From Phialophora verrucosa (lineage: Eukaryota > Ascomycota > Eurotiomycetes > Chaetothyriales > Herpotrichiellaceae), in assembly GCA_002099365.1 (NCBI GenBank), contig MSED01000013.1, positions 1,922,001 through 1,986,000 of the forward strand: DNA of 64,000 nucleotides. Reading direction: 5' to 3'. The position numbers and the translations under genes were made by a program. Positions 9,552-20,754 of the stretch are shown here, piece after piece; the first letter of the stretch is position 1, and every line of letters starts with the position of its first letter. The notes beneath the pieces are model-generated. The model was not told the origin of the DNA, did not search any database, and saw nothing but the letters and a program-made list of their open reading frames with translations.

Positions 9552-12500
9552 CTATCTTCCACGTATGAGCCGCTTCCACCAATCCGTCCGGCTTGACTTT
9601 GCCTTCCGCTTCTTGTCATTTGTTTGGTGTGTAGGCGCCGGCGAGCGTGCCGGTATACTTAAGGCTGCATGATCTGGAGAAGATGGCGTTGACGAAGCTG
9701 GAACAGGTAAGGACAGTCGATCCGACCCATGGGAGACAGATTGCTCCGCCACTGATAAAATCGAGTCGTCTGATACGAACCAGGCTGGTTGATCCGGCAC
9801 AGGCGGCTGACCCTGCACTCTGAGTGCCTGACGAATCTGGCGCTCCACATCATGGTCGGTATCTCGTTTCCAGTATCCTGCTCGGTTGAGCCGCAGTAAA
9901 ACGTCATCAGGCGAAATAAATTCTTCCCAGTTCTTCCGCCCAGCGGGGAGGATGTTGGGATCCGCACCCAGGTCAAGAAGCAGATCCATGATGGAAAGCA
10001 TGCGCCTCTTCGCGGCGTAGTAGAGCGCAGTCCTCTTTCCTGAGTCCATGCCATTGATGTCGTGACCCAATTTCAATAGAAGTTTGATCATGGGAACGTT
10101 GCCTAACGTAACAGCCTGGCGAAGGCTCGTGACGGCCCGGCAACAGCGCGACTTGCTGAACGCTAAGTTGGCGGTGGCTTTCTGGGAATGGCTTGCCGGC
10201 CCACGATCTAGCCATTCTTCCGCAGTGAGGCCGCTTTCGTCGAATAGGGTCTGGGGCTCTGCAATGATAGATTTGTCGAGCAGGATACGGACGGTGGCTA
10301 GATCTCGACTATGGATGGCTAAATGAAGAACGGACCAGCCGTGGTTGTCCTGTTGAGAGGCAGTCGATCGTATGCGATCGTCTTCTAAGAGGCTCCGGAC
10401 GACATGGGAGTGTCCCATGAAGGCAGCGTGGTGTAGTGCAGTCCAGCCATGGCATGTTGACTTGAATGGGTCGGCTCGCTGTAGGAGGAGCAAGTTCACA
10501 ATGGAAACATGCCCTCCATTTGCAGCGCAGTGCAATGGTGACGTACCGTAGGAGCTGACAGCATTGGGGTTGGCCCCGGCGTCTAGCAACAAACGCACAA
10601 TCTCCAGATGGCCCTCCTCTGCTGCCCAATGTATCGCAGACCAACCATCGCGATCACGATGGTTCGGATTTTCACCACATTCGAGGAGCAATCGAACGGT
10701 GGGAAGGTTGCCGGAAGCTGCCGCCTCTTCCAAAGGCAGCGTATCCTGCGTATCTCGGATACCAGGTATGCTGGCACGGCGTTCAACAAGCATTTTAGCA
10801 ATCGAATACCATCCCAGACTGGCTGCCCAAGCGAGCGCAGACTTTCCATCCGCGCTGAATGAATTGGCATCAGCGTCCATGAACAAAAGTCCCGTAACGG
10901 CGCCTTCTTGCCCGGCAACCACAGCCCAGACAAACGGGGAAAATTCAGACTTGTCGACGATGCGTAGATCCGCACCGTGCATGACCAAGACTTCCATGCA
11001 CTCGATGAAGCCCCTCTCCGCAGCGTAATGCAGAGGCGTTTGGCCATTTTCGTCCCCAATATTGACACTTGCGCCGCTCTGGATCAAAGACTTGACCAAG
11101 CCCAGATCGCCGGCGTGCACCGCGTGGTGAAGTTTCGTCATCCCCAAGGCGTCTTTGTCCTCTAGGTTTAGCACTGTCACCCGTGCACTGATGTCCTCTC
11201 CGCGGTGTCCTACATTGCCATCTGCAGCCTCGGTGTCATCGTCTTGGAAATCCAGGTCTTCGTCGTCCAGTATGCTGTACATGGATGCACGTGTAATTCG
11301 AAAAACCCCGTCCGGTCCATCATCTTCTAACGGTTGGTCGCTATCGACGTTCTCCACATTCTCCTCATCATCGCTGGGAAGTTTTTGCAGTGCAAGCAGA
11401 GCAATTTCCTTCATATGACCAGCGACGTGTGACTGGAGAGCTTCACTCGAGAAGACAGCGTTGGATTCAACCTTTCCCGAAGGTTGAAAATCGTCGCCAA
11501 ATGGACATTCCAGCACCTTAACGGCGACTGGCCTCCGTGCCGCATTGCTGAGGGTCCCGGCGTGCGCCTCAGGCACGCCGTGCTCCTTGATGGAATGCTC
11601 CTGGTATTGGATCTCTTGGTCAAAGACGATCGGATCGTGAGAAGGGGCCCTACACTCCCATGTATGGCCGTGAGCAGTCTGCATGTGGCTGGCCCAGGCT
11701 TTCGACGTTTCGAATGTGAGCGGACCGGTCCCGTGCCCGTGGTGACCTCCTTCCAGGCAGTGGGGGAAAACACAAATAAAAGGCTCCAGGTCTCCAATGA
11801 CATGATTTCTGGTGCATATCAGCCACATCATGTTCCCATGGAAGGACAGGAACGATCTGCTTACTGCCACAGCAATGACCTTGCAGTGTTCTTGAACTCA
11901 ACAATGACGCCGCAGTATGGACACTGCTGCGTCGGCGGTATGGGAGGGAACGACAACTTGTTGTTCACGAGAACAGACTTAGCCCGGGGAACCTCAGTCG
12001 TGGATTTAGCGTAGAAGGCCGCAACGGCAGTTTGTCGAGCGGTGGTCGCATTCGTTGCTGGCGCTGGCGAAGGGGCCTGCATTGTGTTGGTCGTCGCAGG
12101 CTTTGGCAGCGCGCTCGGCGCAAACCGTACAGCCGGCGCAATCCCCGTCATTTTGGGAAGTTGAACGACGGCCGAAGTCGTTTGGGGGTGCTGGATACTC
12201 AGATCAAGGCGCCTTCGATGGGAGCGCTGATAATACAGCCGTCGAAGTCGTAGTGCGTTGGCTTCGATTAATGCTGAGCGGAGCGCCTCCGACGCCTGCG
12301 GGAATCGAAACTCAATATAGCATTTGGTGTAGAGACGTAACTCGTCTATGGCCTTGTTTGCCTCTTCGTCATCTGTGTACCTTTCGATCTTGCGAGCCCG
12401 GTTGGCTTTGGCGGACTTTCGAACGGCGTTGGATAGACGGAAGAGCCGCGTCAATGTTCCGCCGATTGTCTCGGTGATCTTTAAAATGTTCTCTTCTGCT

Positions 12501-13006
12501 GGATCGACATCGCTCTCTGAATCGCTTGCGTCGTCGCCGGCTCTCCTCGCGATCCCTGAATTGCCGTGTACAGACATGCGTTGTCTCTTTCTGCTCGAAG
12601 TTTGTGGTGGTTGGTAGCCGATTGGCTTCACTATTGTCGAGACTCCCATTAGCCTTGTCCCTCAATGCATCCGAATGTGGTACGAAAAGCACTCACGAGA
12701 CAGCAAGGTATCGCAAATAACATCCAGGAGCTGATGTATGATGTCCGCGGCTATGGGACTGAATCGGAGTCTGTAGTCCAGCGAGACGTTGGGCGGCCCG
12801 TAAACATCCATGTTTGATGCCCACAGAGAAAAGCGTGCTAGCTGGTCGTCCATGATAGTAGGGTCTGGCACGATTTCCGGCATGACCATGTGCTTGTGGA
12901 AAAGAGACTGGCATTGTGTCGCATGATCTGCGATGGTCGGGCTAAGATCATCTTGGAGGAAGACATCCTCAACATACTCGTCTCCCCCGCGCTCGAGATT
13001 TCCCAT
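9552..13006 (-). CDS. C2H2 zinc-finger / ankyrin repeat protein
   Basis: Three exons: 12697-13006, 11865-12630 and 9552-11808, in phase, 1110 residues. The introns are 66 bases (acceptor acaatag; an alternative acceptor 12 bases earlier is also in frame) and 56 bases. The N-terminus has the fungal module DQLARFSLWASN. A low-complexity Arg/Ser/Ala linker follows. Then come the paired zinc-binding segment CPYCGVIVEFKNT, joined across the second intron to NHVIGDLEPFICVFPHC, and further Cys/His pairs (WASHMQTAHGHTWEC, ECPFGDDF, HVAGHMKEIALLAL). An acidic stretch precedes about ten ankyrin repeats (residues about 610-980). Such proteins are frequent and uncharacterised in filamentous fungi. The start at 13006 (MGNLERG) is chosen over an upstream ATG at 13102 because it fits the family N-terminus better. 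Confidence 0.9.
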
Positions 13007-13470
13007 GGTGAGGAGGCGCGGTGCGGGCGGTCGCGAGTCCTTCTGAGTGCGGCAAAGATCCAGGAAGCCGATCCTGGTCGCTGCATGGAAAGGACGTTCC
13101 AAAGGTCGTGGGTAAGCAAATCGCGACTGAGGCCATGAGATCGTCGCATGAACTCAAAGTGTCAGACAATGTGGCCACAGCATGTGTCCTGGGTGCTGTC
13201 GAGTTACGGGTTCATGCCCCGCCTCAGCCTTCTCACAGTGGGTTACGGATATCAGGTAAGTAGCGGTACACGAGGTACAAGTACAAAACGCGTTGACCGC
13301 TCGCGGTCAGCGGCACGGCTGCTGTGCCTGGGGCCGGATCAACATGCACCACTTAATTGGCCGAGAAGAAAGGGCCTGTGGGGATTTGACGCAGGGGCGC
13401 TTGAGTAACTGTTTTACACCCTGGACAGCGCCTATTACTGCGGCCGGTAATGACACCATCTGCTAATTGA
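13007..13470. other. Upstream region between the ankyrin gene and the gasdermin-like gene
   Basis: No gene is recognised. The region sits between divergent starts (13006 and 13651) and presumably carries both promoters. The heptamer repeat at its right side is listed separately. Confidence 0.45.
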
Positions 13471-13575
13471 CAAAAGTACAAAAGCCAAAAGCCAAAAGCC
13501 AAAAGTCAAAGTCAAAAGTCAAAAGTCAAAAGTCAAAAGTCAAAAGTCAAAAGTCAAAAGTCAAAAGTCAAAGTC
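13471..13575. repeat. Heptamer tandem repeat (CAAAAGT/CAAAAGC)n
   Basis: About fifteen units of a seven-base repeat run without interruption. They begin as caaaagc variants and become caaaagt, with two six-base units (caaagt). The array ends 75 bases before the start codon at 13651, so it lies in the promoter or 5' leader of the gasdermin-like gene. Slippage could change its length between strains. Confidence 0.95.
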
Positions 13576-13650
13576 ACCCTCTTCTGCTCCTTCGATCCAG
13601 TGCGCTCGGTTCCAAGAAAAGCGCGCGATCTGAGCCTGAATCTCCAAGGC

Positions 13651-14490
13651 ATGTCCTTTACCAAGACATATTTTCTGTGTCCGACATCCGATTTCATATA
13701 TCCACCACCAACGGGCCCGCTATGCCTTGGGTCTATAATCCGCTCCACATCAGCACCGCAATACCCTCTGAACAGAGCGAGCGTTGTTGCCGTGGCTGAC
13801 GCGTTCCCCCCTGTCGTGGAGACCGACTGGAAGAAGACTTTTTCAACCGAGAAAGGGCTCGGTTTGGGTGTCTATGCACAGTTTCTGCAGCTGGCTACCG
13901 GTGGGCTGCCCCTTGGTCCCGAGCTGAACGTTGAGCATTCTACCAAAACGGCAAATACGTTCGCGTTCGACACGCTGACGACGCTGGCGTTCGAGCCGAC
14001 CCAAGAATACGTGGAAGAGGCCGTCAAGGCACCAGCCGTGCAGGCATGGCTGAGAGAGCCCAGGCAGAAGTTTGCACTCGTCAGCGAGCTTTTCGTCGTC
14101 ACGGGCATGAAGCTCGTCAAGGGCGCCAAGATCAAATACTCGACTTCACAGAGTACGACGGTCAAAGGGAACCTCGGCATCGACGTGACCGCGCTGGGCA
14201 CGACCTTTGGCCCGAAAGGCAAATGGACCAGGACGAATGATGATGCGACAGAGTCTAATCGCGGGTCGGAATTTGTGTTTGCGTTCCGCGTGAAGAGACT
14301 CAAGTTTGGGCGGAGACTGAAGCTTGAAGAGTACAATAAGGGCGCCTTTATGACCGTTGGCGGGAAGAAAGATGACGACGAATGTGTTTTGGTTGAAGAC
14401 GTGGATGGAGCTGATATCAAGACTGCTGAGGCTGTTCTCGATGTGACCGAGAACGGCAACGTCTATTGCGTTCCCCCTTCGTCATGCTAA
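13651..14490 (+). CDS. Gasdermin-like protein, candidate HET-Q1-type cell-death effector
   Basis: Single exon of 279 residues. The start is the ATG of MSFTKTYFL; another in-frame ATG lies 17 codons upstream but would add an unconserved-looking tail. No signal peptide or membrane helix is obvious. The central part alternates short beta-like strands: ELFVVTGMKLVKGAKIKYS near 146-164, then about 40 Gly/Thr-rich residues, then GSEFVFAFRVKRLKF near 205-219. That spacing and the closing strand resemble the end of the gasdermin N-domain. About 55 residues follow, including an acidic KKDDDECVLVEDVDG segment that could act as an inhibitory tail. The length is close to the roughly 280 residues of fungal gasdermins. 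The subtilisin gene lies 81 bases away, tail to tail. Seen: layout and neighbour. Inferred: pore formation after cleavage. It could instead be an unrelated conserved fungal beta-rich family. Confidence 0.6.
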   Translation: MSFTKTYFLCPTSDFIYPPPTGPLCLGSIIRSTSAPQYPLNRASVVAVADAFPPVVETDWKKTFSTEKGLGLGVYAQFLQLATGGLPLGPELNVEHSTKTANTFAFDTLTTLAFEPTQEYVEEAVKAPAVQAWLREPRQKFALVSELFVVTGMKLVKGAKIKYSTSQSTTVKGNLGIDVTALGTTFGPKGKWTRTNDDATESNRGSEFVFAFRVKRLKFGRRLKLEEYNKGAFMTVGGKKDDDECVLVEDVDGADIKTAEAVLDVTENGNVYCVPPSSC

Positions 14491-14571
14491 ATGAATCTTG
14501 GACTACAACTGAGATAGACATCAGTGAACCATGTGTGATTGGAGGTTGAGTAAACCATTCCTGGACTTCTA

Positions 14572-17500
14572 CTAGTATTTGTACATGTTCCTTTTGATAT
14601 CCTTGATTCTCCCGTAAACATCCTCCCTCGTCGAACCACTATCGAAGAGCACATGAGGCGTGATGTAGTCGTAGCCGACCCCCCGCCTCCGTCTGACCAT
14701 ACTCTTGAAGACAGCATCCATGGAATTGTCCCTTTTCAGCCACGGTCCCAGCCTTTCACTTTCTACAGCGATGTGCTGATCCTGCTGCCGGACAAAAGAC
14801 AGGACCGACGCGGCCAGGCCAGCAGCGATCGGTGTCGCGACCGATGTTCCTGACATAGCGTTGACAGTCTGATCGTGTCCGTTCATGCCAGCCGGCCAGT
14901 GAGAAGAGACATGCTCCCCAAGTAGACTGAAATTGACGTCCGTTTCGCTTGCTGTAGGGTTGAAATTGGATGGATTGCCATTTCCATCGGTTGAGTGTAT
15001 ACAAAAGACGCTGGGATATTGAGCTGGAAAAGCTCTGCCAAGATTTGCTCCGTCATTCGATGCTGCTGCAAACAACAACGTCCGCTTGTTCAATGCATTA
15101 GAAATAGCTGTGCTCATGAGCTCGTGATATTCACGAATCCCGAATGACATTGATATAATGTCCACTTTCCATTGTTCAACTGCGTGATCGATGGCCTGCA
15201 CAGGTCATTAGCTCAGTCCAAAAAGTCTGCTTTGGAAGAGAGACAGCCTTGCCTTTGCAATGTCATCGTAGGTATTGGGATCCAGAGTTTCTCGTCGCGC
15301 AATTCTGGCAACATAGATCTCAGCGCATGGAGCAACTTTGAGAAGGAGACCAAGAGCATGAGTGCCATGCCCTATCTCGTCTCGAATGTCGTGCGATTCT
15401 GTTCCATGTACAAAACTTCGCGCTTCCTTGATTCGTGGATTGGCTAGTTGTTGGTCCTCGATCAGGAAGGGGTTATCAGGATCGAGTCCGGAGTCCAAGA
15501 TCGCAATTCGCACCGGTTCGGCAAGGTCGAAATCAAGGTCAACATAGTGATAGATTGAGGACAACAGCTTGTCCATCCATTTTTCCGAGAGTGGATTCCT
15601 GGCAGGTCATTAGTACGACGAAGTCTTATAGCCAATGGGAAACACCTCACTCTTGTCCAGGACCCGTCTGGTGGCTTGCATCAAAAAAATACAAGCTCTT
15701 TTCTGAAGGCTCTGCGTGAGCTTGCGTTCCCGAAGAAGGTTGTGCCGACATCCGTAGCACGATATCTGAGTGGACGGATGCGTAGCTCACGGGCGTGGTG
15801 TCAGAAATTGAACGATACGGACCCGCCCGTGCTGTATTGTTTGCATTAGAGGAATCGACCTTGCTTGTATGGAGGCGGACAACTTCTCGACCGATAGAGC
15901 CCCAGCAGGATTCATTCTGTCGAGAACCGAACGAACCCAAATTCTCTATTCGAATGCCCCATGCCTTGAATATCACGGCCTCAAGTCGTTTGACGACGTT
16001 TTGGTAGAAGAGCCGCTGGACGTTGACGTCCTCGAAGTCAGCGTGCTGTCCAAGAGGATAGTATTCCCCAGTAAGGCAAGCCTTCGTAGCAAGATAGTAA
16101 TCCACGCCAGCGTCGTCTTCCAGAGTCTGAAGCTTATCGAGACAGGTATAAAAGTCATCATTGACGTTCCTGGCGACTTGTGGATCCTTTGCCATCAGCT
16201 CCACAGGTGTGCAATAGTGAAGCTCGCACAAGAGTATGCCTAAGGCTAGTACACTGGCATTGGGATGAACCATGTGTTTCGAGGCACCAGAGCTGTCTTC
16301 GGTGTTTGTATTGCGGGCTGAGATAGTTGGAACGTGCTTCAGAGCCAGGAAAGGTTTCGTGATATCGGGGAGTTCTCCATCCTGCCGTGGCTCAAAAAAC
16401 TGGATCATAGAGTGATTGAAGGAAAACTGCAGCCACGGTGTCTCCAAGAAGGGAAGGAGTGCTGAAGCCAGTGTAACAGCCAAAACTCGCTTCCCCTTGA
16501 GTGGCAGTACCGATTCACCACGAAGTAATTCTTGCTGGCGGTTGAACAATGCCGACAAGGATACCGTCCGAGACGTTCGGTCACTACCAAATGTCTTTGG
16601 TTGCGGGCGAAGCCTCTGAAATATCCCATCCTCGAGAGCGAAATGCAAGCAATTTCGCTGACCGAGGGACTCTGTGATGCTCTGGCATATGTGGGCAAAG
16701 TCGGGTGGGCTGCTAATTATAGGCTCAGATGAGCGCCTCAATGTGCTGTTGTGTAGGTCTCTGCACCGACAGTGTTAGTGAATAGAAATTATCACGCAAA
16801 GCTACGAGAGCTTACTTGACCGTGATTTTAGCTTCTTGCAGTGCAGTTGCAGGTACGGACCGCACGCCGAAGAATACTTCGAAACTCGCCTCAGCCTCGA
16901 GATCCTTTTTGTGTTGTGGCATCGATAGTCTCACGCTCAACCCTGAGCACTTCTGGCAAACGCAAACCCAGTGTCTTCGCAACGCATTGTCCAAGGACAC
17001 CAAATATCTCCTCATCAGCACCGCGAAGTCTGCATCGGGGTCTTCGAGATCGGACCCATGAGTTAGCTCTTCACGAGGCAGAACTCGGCGCTTCTTTCTC
17101 TCCTGCTCCAAATGCAAAAGTTCCTGAATGGCATCATCGCATTCTCGTCTCCGTTTGCCAACGCGAATGACAGTGCCTTGGTCGGCATGCGGATCGCGAT
17201 TCGGATTCTCGACCATGCGACGAAGCTTCGGATACTGCTCATGTCCAGGTTGTTGGAAGCTCTGCTCCACGAATTGTCGTTAGTGGGCAACAGGAATTCA
17301 GAGGCCAACCGACCGAAAAACTGGAGTTTGCTGTATTTCAAAGTACCTACGAAATCCATCTCTCGATCAGAGTCGTCTTGAACAAGGTGTTCAAAAGCGC
17401 GCAGAGTCCTTGCAACGCTCTCTGGATCGGCTTCGCGAAGATCATCGTGCTGCAGAAATGCATCTGTCCGTAGCCAGGCCTCTCGTTTCCGTGACCTCAG

Positions 17501-17593
17501 TGACGCCGGCTTTGCCAAACTTTGCGGTCGTTTTCGCGCGAATAATCCAAGCACGGATTGCAGCAGGCCTTGAGAATCAGTGTCGTGGTCCAT
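14572..17593 (-). CDS. DUF7580-subtilisin (S8) protease, HET-Q2-like
   Basis: Five exons: 17351-17593, 16816-17261, 15651-16760, 15253-15598 and 14572-15195, in phase, 922 residues. Introns 1-3 are GT-AG. Intron 4 (15196-15252) is GC-AG with branch site gctaatg and rejoins DDIAK to AIDHAVEQW. Residues about 240-560 show the fungal DUF7580 pattern (SVLALGILLCELHYCTPVEL, DYYLATKACLTGEY, YQNVVKRLEAVIFKAWG). The C-terminal peptidase has the full S8 triad: Asp635 in AILDSGLD, His677 in GHGTH and Ser833 in SGTSVATP, with Asn762 (AASNDG) as oxyanion residue. No signal peptide is seen, so it should act in the cytoplasm. Subtilisins of this build occur beside fungal gasdermins; Podospora HET-Q2 cleaves HET-Q1. 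Here the partner would be the gene at 13651. Confidence 0.92.
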
Positions 17594-17989
17594 GGTTGCG
17601 GATCCAAAATGATGGGTTGGAAGAATTCACTGGGATTCTTTGGCTGGAAGAAGCATTGGTCGATCAGCGGAAGTGTGCTGTATATTGATCAGATCAAGCT
17701 GTGTCGGGTCAGGCTTTGCTACAGTCACACACAGAACCTCAGGAAGGTAGAGACGTCCGACAGTCGTCGGGCGCGGTCCCTGCCAATGGTGTTAGCGCTG
17801 TACAGGCCCGCACCCACGCGCCAGAAGCATTGGCCCCCAATATTGGTGAGACACAGGTGATGGCTCACCCCGGCTCGCCCTGACTCGCGCGAGCAGGGGG
17901 GGTGAGCAACTGTGCGGGATCACCCTGCGCCGATTCCCCATACGAGTACCTTGGCGCCAGGGATGCGGCTGAGCGGCCAGTACTACATA
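17594..17989. other. Upstream region of the protease gene
   Basis: No gene is recognised between the protease start and the MITE. It presumably carries the protease promoter. Confidence 0.4.
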
Positions 17990-18203
17990 CACTCGACAAG
18001 GGTAATTTTCGTTAGTAGACTCCATAAGCACGTGATCCCGGAGCAACTCTACTCCGGGCGGCGGGTGCCTAGAGTCTAGGTTTAGGTGCCCCTAATTCTT
18101 AGGCAGAGTGTGCCTATAATTTAGGCGCTCCCAGTGCTCCAGGCGTCCCAGGTGTAATCACGTGTCTGTGGAGTACACTAACGAAAATTACCCTTGTCGA
18201 GTG
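17990..18203. mobile_element. MITE with long terminal inverted repeats and TA target duplication
   Basis: The left end starts cactcgacaagggtaatt (17990) and the right end is its exact reverse complement over 27 bases (18177-18203). Imperfect pairing extends to about 47 bases on each side, up to cacgtgat. Both ends are flanked by TA (17988-17989 and 18204-18205), the duplication left by Tc1/mariner-type transposases. The 214-base element has no coding capacity. The middle holds degenerate taggtgcc/taggcg-like sub-repeats. Confidence 0.9.
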
Positions 18204-19663
18204 TACGGCCAGTCCTTGTGATCGTCTATTGACACACGCTATGTGGTCCTCCGTCGCTCTGCACAACCAATATAGTTATGAATAGGAAGGCGTTGATTTC
18301 TTGGAACATTGGTCGAACAGGTTAGCAACTTCCTGGCAGGCCAAAGATGAATGCCGCTGCTCATGACTTGCATGAAGTTGGTGCAAGGTTTCATTTGAGG
18401 TTTGCAAGGGTACACTGAGTATGTGTGCGAATGTGCGGAGTATGAGCCGGCGATTGGTATCAGCGCTAGAAGTGCCAGATCAAAGGAAACTGAGCTTGTG
18501 AGACCCCATGTTGTGCTGCTCTCACAGGAAACAGTGTACCACTTGAGCTTTTATCGGCCGATTCATTGAGAGGTTGGTATCTGACCGGGCAAAGTTCCGA
18601 TAGGCCATCGTGCATGGGACCTGCTCGAGCCATAGCCGCTGAGGACAGCACAGAGGTCGAACAGAACGCCCGACAGCCGACAGCTCCTCGATCCTCGTCG
18701 AGCTTGCGGACGCCAGTAGTCAAAAAGAGCGTGGAGAGGGGTATAAGCAAGGCGTCGGTTCGACCTTCCACCATCAGTGGGCATAGACACTCGCTTCACA
18801 CACATCAATGATATACCCCGAAAGCTTCATGAATCCCAGCCTAATGAGCTAGTGTAACAAATGCAGGGCGTCTTTGAGTCTCCAGCTGCACGATTGTTTT
18901 CCTTTCGTGCTCAAGGTTAACCACGGGGGCTCCTTGCAGGTGTCTTGATTGGGCAGCTCACAAAATGCCCTCGTATGAGGACGCCATGCCAGTTTTCGAT
19001 TGTCTCAATTTGGCTTTATCTAATTACAAAGTGCCCACCCTCCTAGGTCAGCTTCTTGAGACGACTACAAGGTGCATACTCACTCACGCACGGCATCTTA
19101 ATGTATCCCCGTATCCTCAAAGCACTCATGTGCCGCATAGGCTGTTGTGATTGTAACACGTACAAGGCCTTCGAGTGTACATCGCATCATCTTTCGACGC
19201 ACCCTTCTAACAGGGTTGGAAATCCCCCAAAGCTATATTCAAGGCAAACCGATGCGGAGACAACGAGGCGGCTTCTGTGCTTGCACCGGCGAGAACATAG
19301 CGAATAAGCGCGTCGAGCACTGGTGGAAGAGTTGGATGGCGATACGGACCCGGCCATATGTTTATCTCTGCAGCAACATCAGTGACTCGCCCTAGCAGAG
19401 TCATGTAACCGCGTTCGGCGAGAGATGCTCTTGCATTGTTCAGCACCTTTCAGGCTGTGGCCGCGGCGTGACGGGCATCCATCTGTCGTCTGGACAATTC
19501 TTTCGCGCTGCTGTCAATCCGCTTGGGCGCCGAATCGGTGGTGCTCTGTCACCGATATGGTGAGACAAGTATTGTCTCCTGAGACTGGGTGTTACACCGA
19601 TCAAGTCCCAGCACCCCCGGCGGAGTATACAAACTGATTTGGGTACCTTTCCACCAAGACCTT
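18204..19663. other. Gene-poor spacer
   Basis: Only short frames without motifs are present. One at 19207-19446 on the minus strand has protein-like composition, but I cannot link it to a family or to flanking exons. Confidence 0.4.
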
Positions 19664-20754
19664 CTACGAGGATAAATATGCCGCCTCAACCTGCCCGCTG
19701 TTGTCGACAGTATTCTCTGCTCCGCGGTCACTCTTTAAGAAGCAATTGCCTTGGACCCCGCCCCTACTGAGCGCGAGGGTAATATTGGCCCCATAAACAA
19801 CTGCCTCGCAACTTCCGCCTGCTACGATGTATGCAGCACATTGATCGATGCAACCTTCAATGCTGTACGCAATGACGGCGGTGAGGTCGGTTACCGTTCC
19901 GCCGCCAAAGCCGTCGACGCCACTTGGCCAATCTGTGTCGCAGAGAATGTTCCAGGTTTCTGTGCTGAGCAGAGAGGAGACGTAAGACTTGTTGTTGTCT
20001 GAAGGGCAGTTGTAGCTTCCTTCGGAGGACGTTGGTGTTGGAGTAGAGGTGCCGGTTGTGCTCGTGGATACCGAGGAGGTGCCGGTTGCACCCGTGGATG
20101 CTGAGGAGGATGACTCTGCTGCGGAGGTCACTGGGGAGGATGACACCGCTGTGGAGGTCACTCGGGAAGATGAGATGGTAGCGGAGCTCACTGGCTCAGG
20201 CACGCTCGTAACAGCTGGTACTGTGTTTGTTGCTATTGCGCTGCCTTGTGTGATGGCTGGAGACGTGCTGCTCGACTTCAAGGCACGAGACATCAGCACA
20301 CGTTCAATGGAGAAGGAAAAGCGAGTCTCACCTTCACAGCGTCGGCCTGGGCGCTTTCTGAACTGCTTTTATTGGCAAGCACGCCTCCGACGCTGCCTCC
20401 TATGATGGCAGCCACAGCCAACGCCGTCGTTACCGCAATCACAATTATAAGGTTCCTGCGGCTCAGTTCACATATCCTCCGTTTTGGATTCCGCTCGGAC
20501 CACGCTGGCTTGGCGCTATCGTTTGAAAGGAGGTCGTCGACGACCTCAAGATCTCCACCTCCACCGCCTCTTCTTGAACTGCCATTATTGGTATTGCTGG
20601 GATTCGCGTACGCGTACGCGTCGGGATAAGGCTGGGGAGTTGCGACAACTTCTATGCCCTGATCGATGCTCGACGCAACCTGTTTGTCGCTGTAAGATGA
20701 GTGAGCCTCGGCATGTGGCGACGCAGACATGGTAGCTTCTGCGCCCAAGGGCAT
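19664..20754 (-). CDS. Single-pass surface protein, Ser/Thr-rich stalk and PAN/Apple-like Cys domain
   Basis: Two exons, 20332-20754 and 19664-20275, joined across a 56-base intron, giving 344 residues. The ATG at 20754 (MPLGAEATMS) starts a soluble N-terminus with a Gly-rich patch. A transmembrane helix follows basic residues (RRNLIIVIAVTTALAVAAII). After it comes a Ser/Thr/Pro-rich stretch of roughly 80 residues, built of imperfect repeats and a likely O-glycosylation target. The C-terminal domain has conserved-looking cysteines (YNCPSD, NILCDTDWPSG, GCIDQCAAY, GSCEAVVY, GNCFLK), as in the many fungal PAN/Apple-like surface proteins. The likely topology is N-inside with the Cys domain outside the plasma membrane. 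The function is unknown. Confidence 0.85.

Noticed and set aside
13571..13650. Upstream in-frame start for the gasdermin-like gene (MRSVPRK, 13600)
   Set aside because: The added 17 residues look like translated leader; MSFTKTYFL begins the structured part.
20100..20220. Tandem-like repeats in the surface protein as a CRISPR-like or satellite array
   Set aside because: They are imperfect Ser/Thr codon repeats inside a coding exon.
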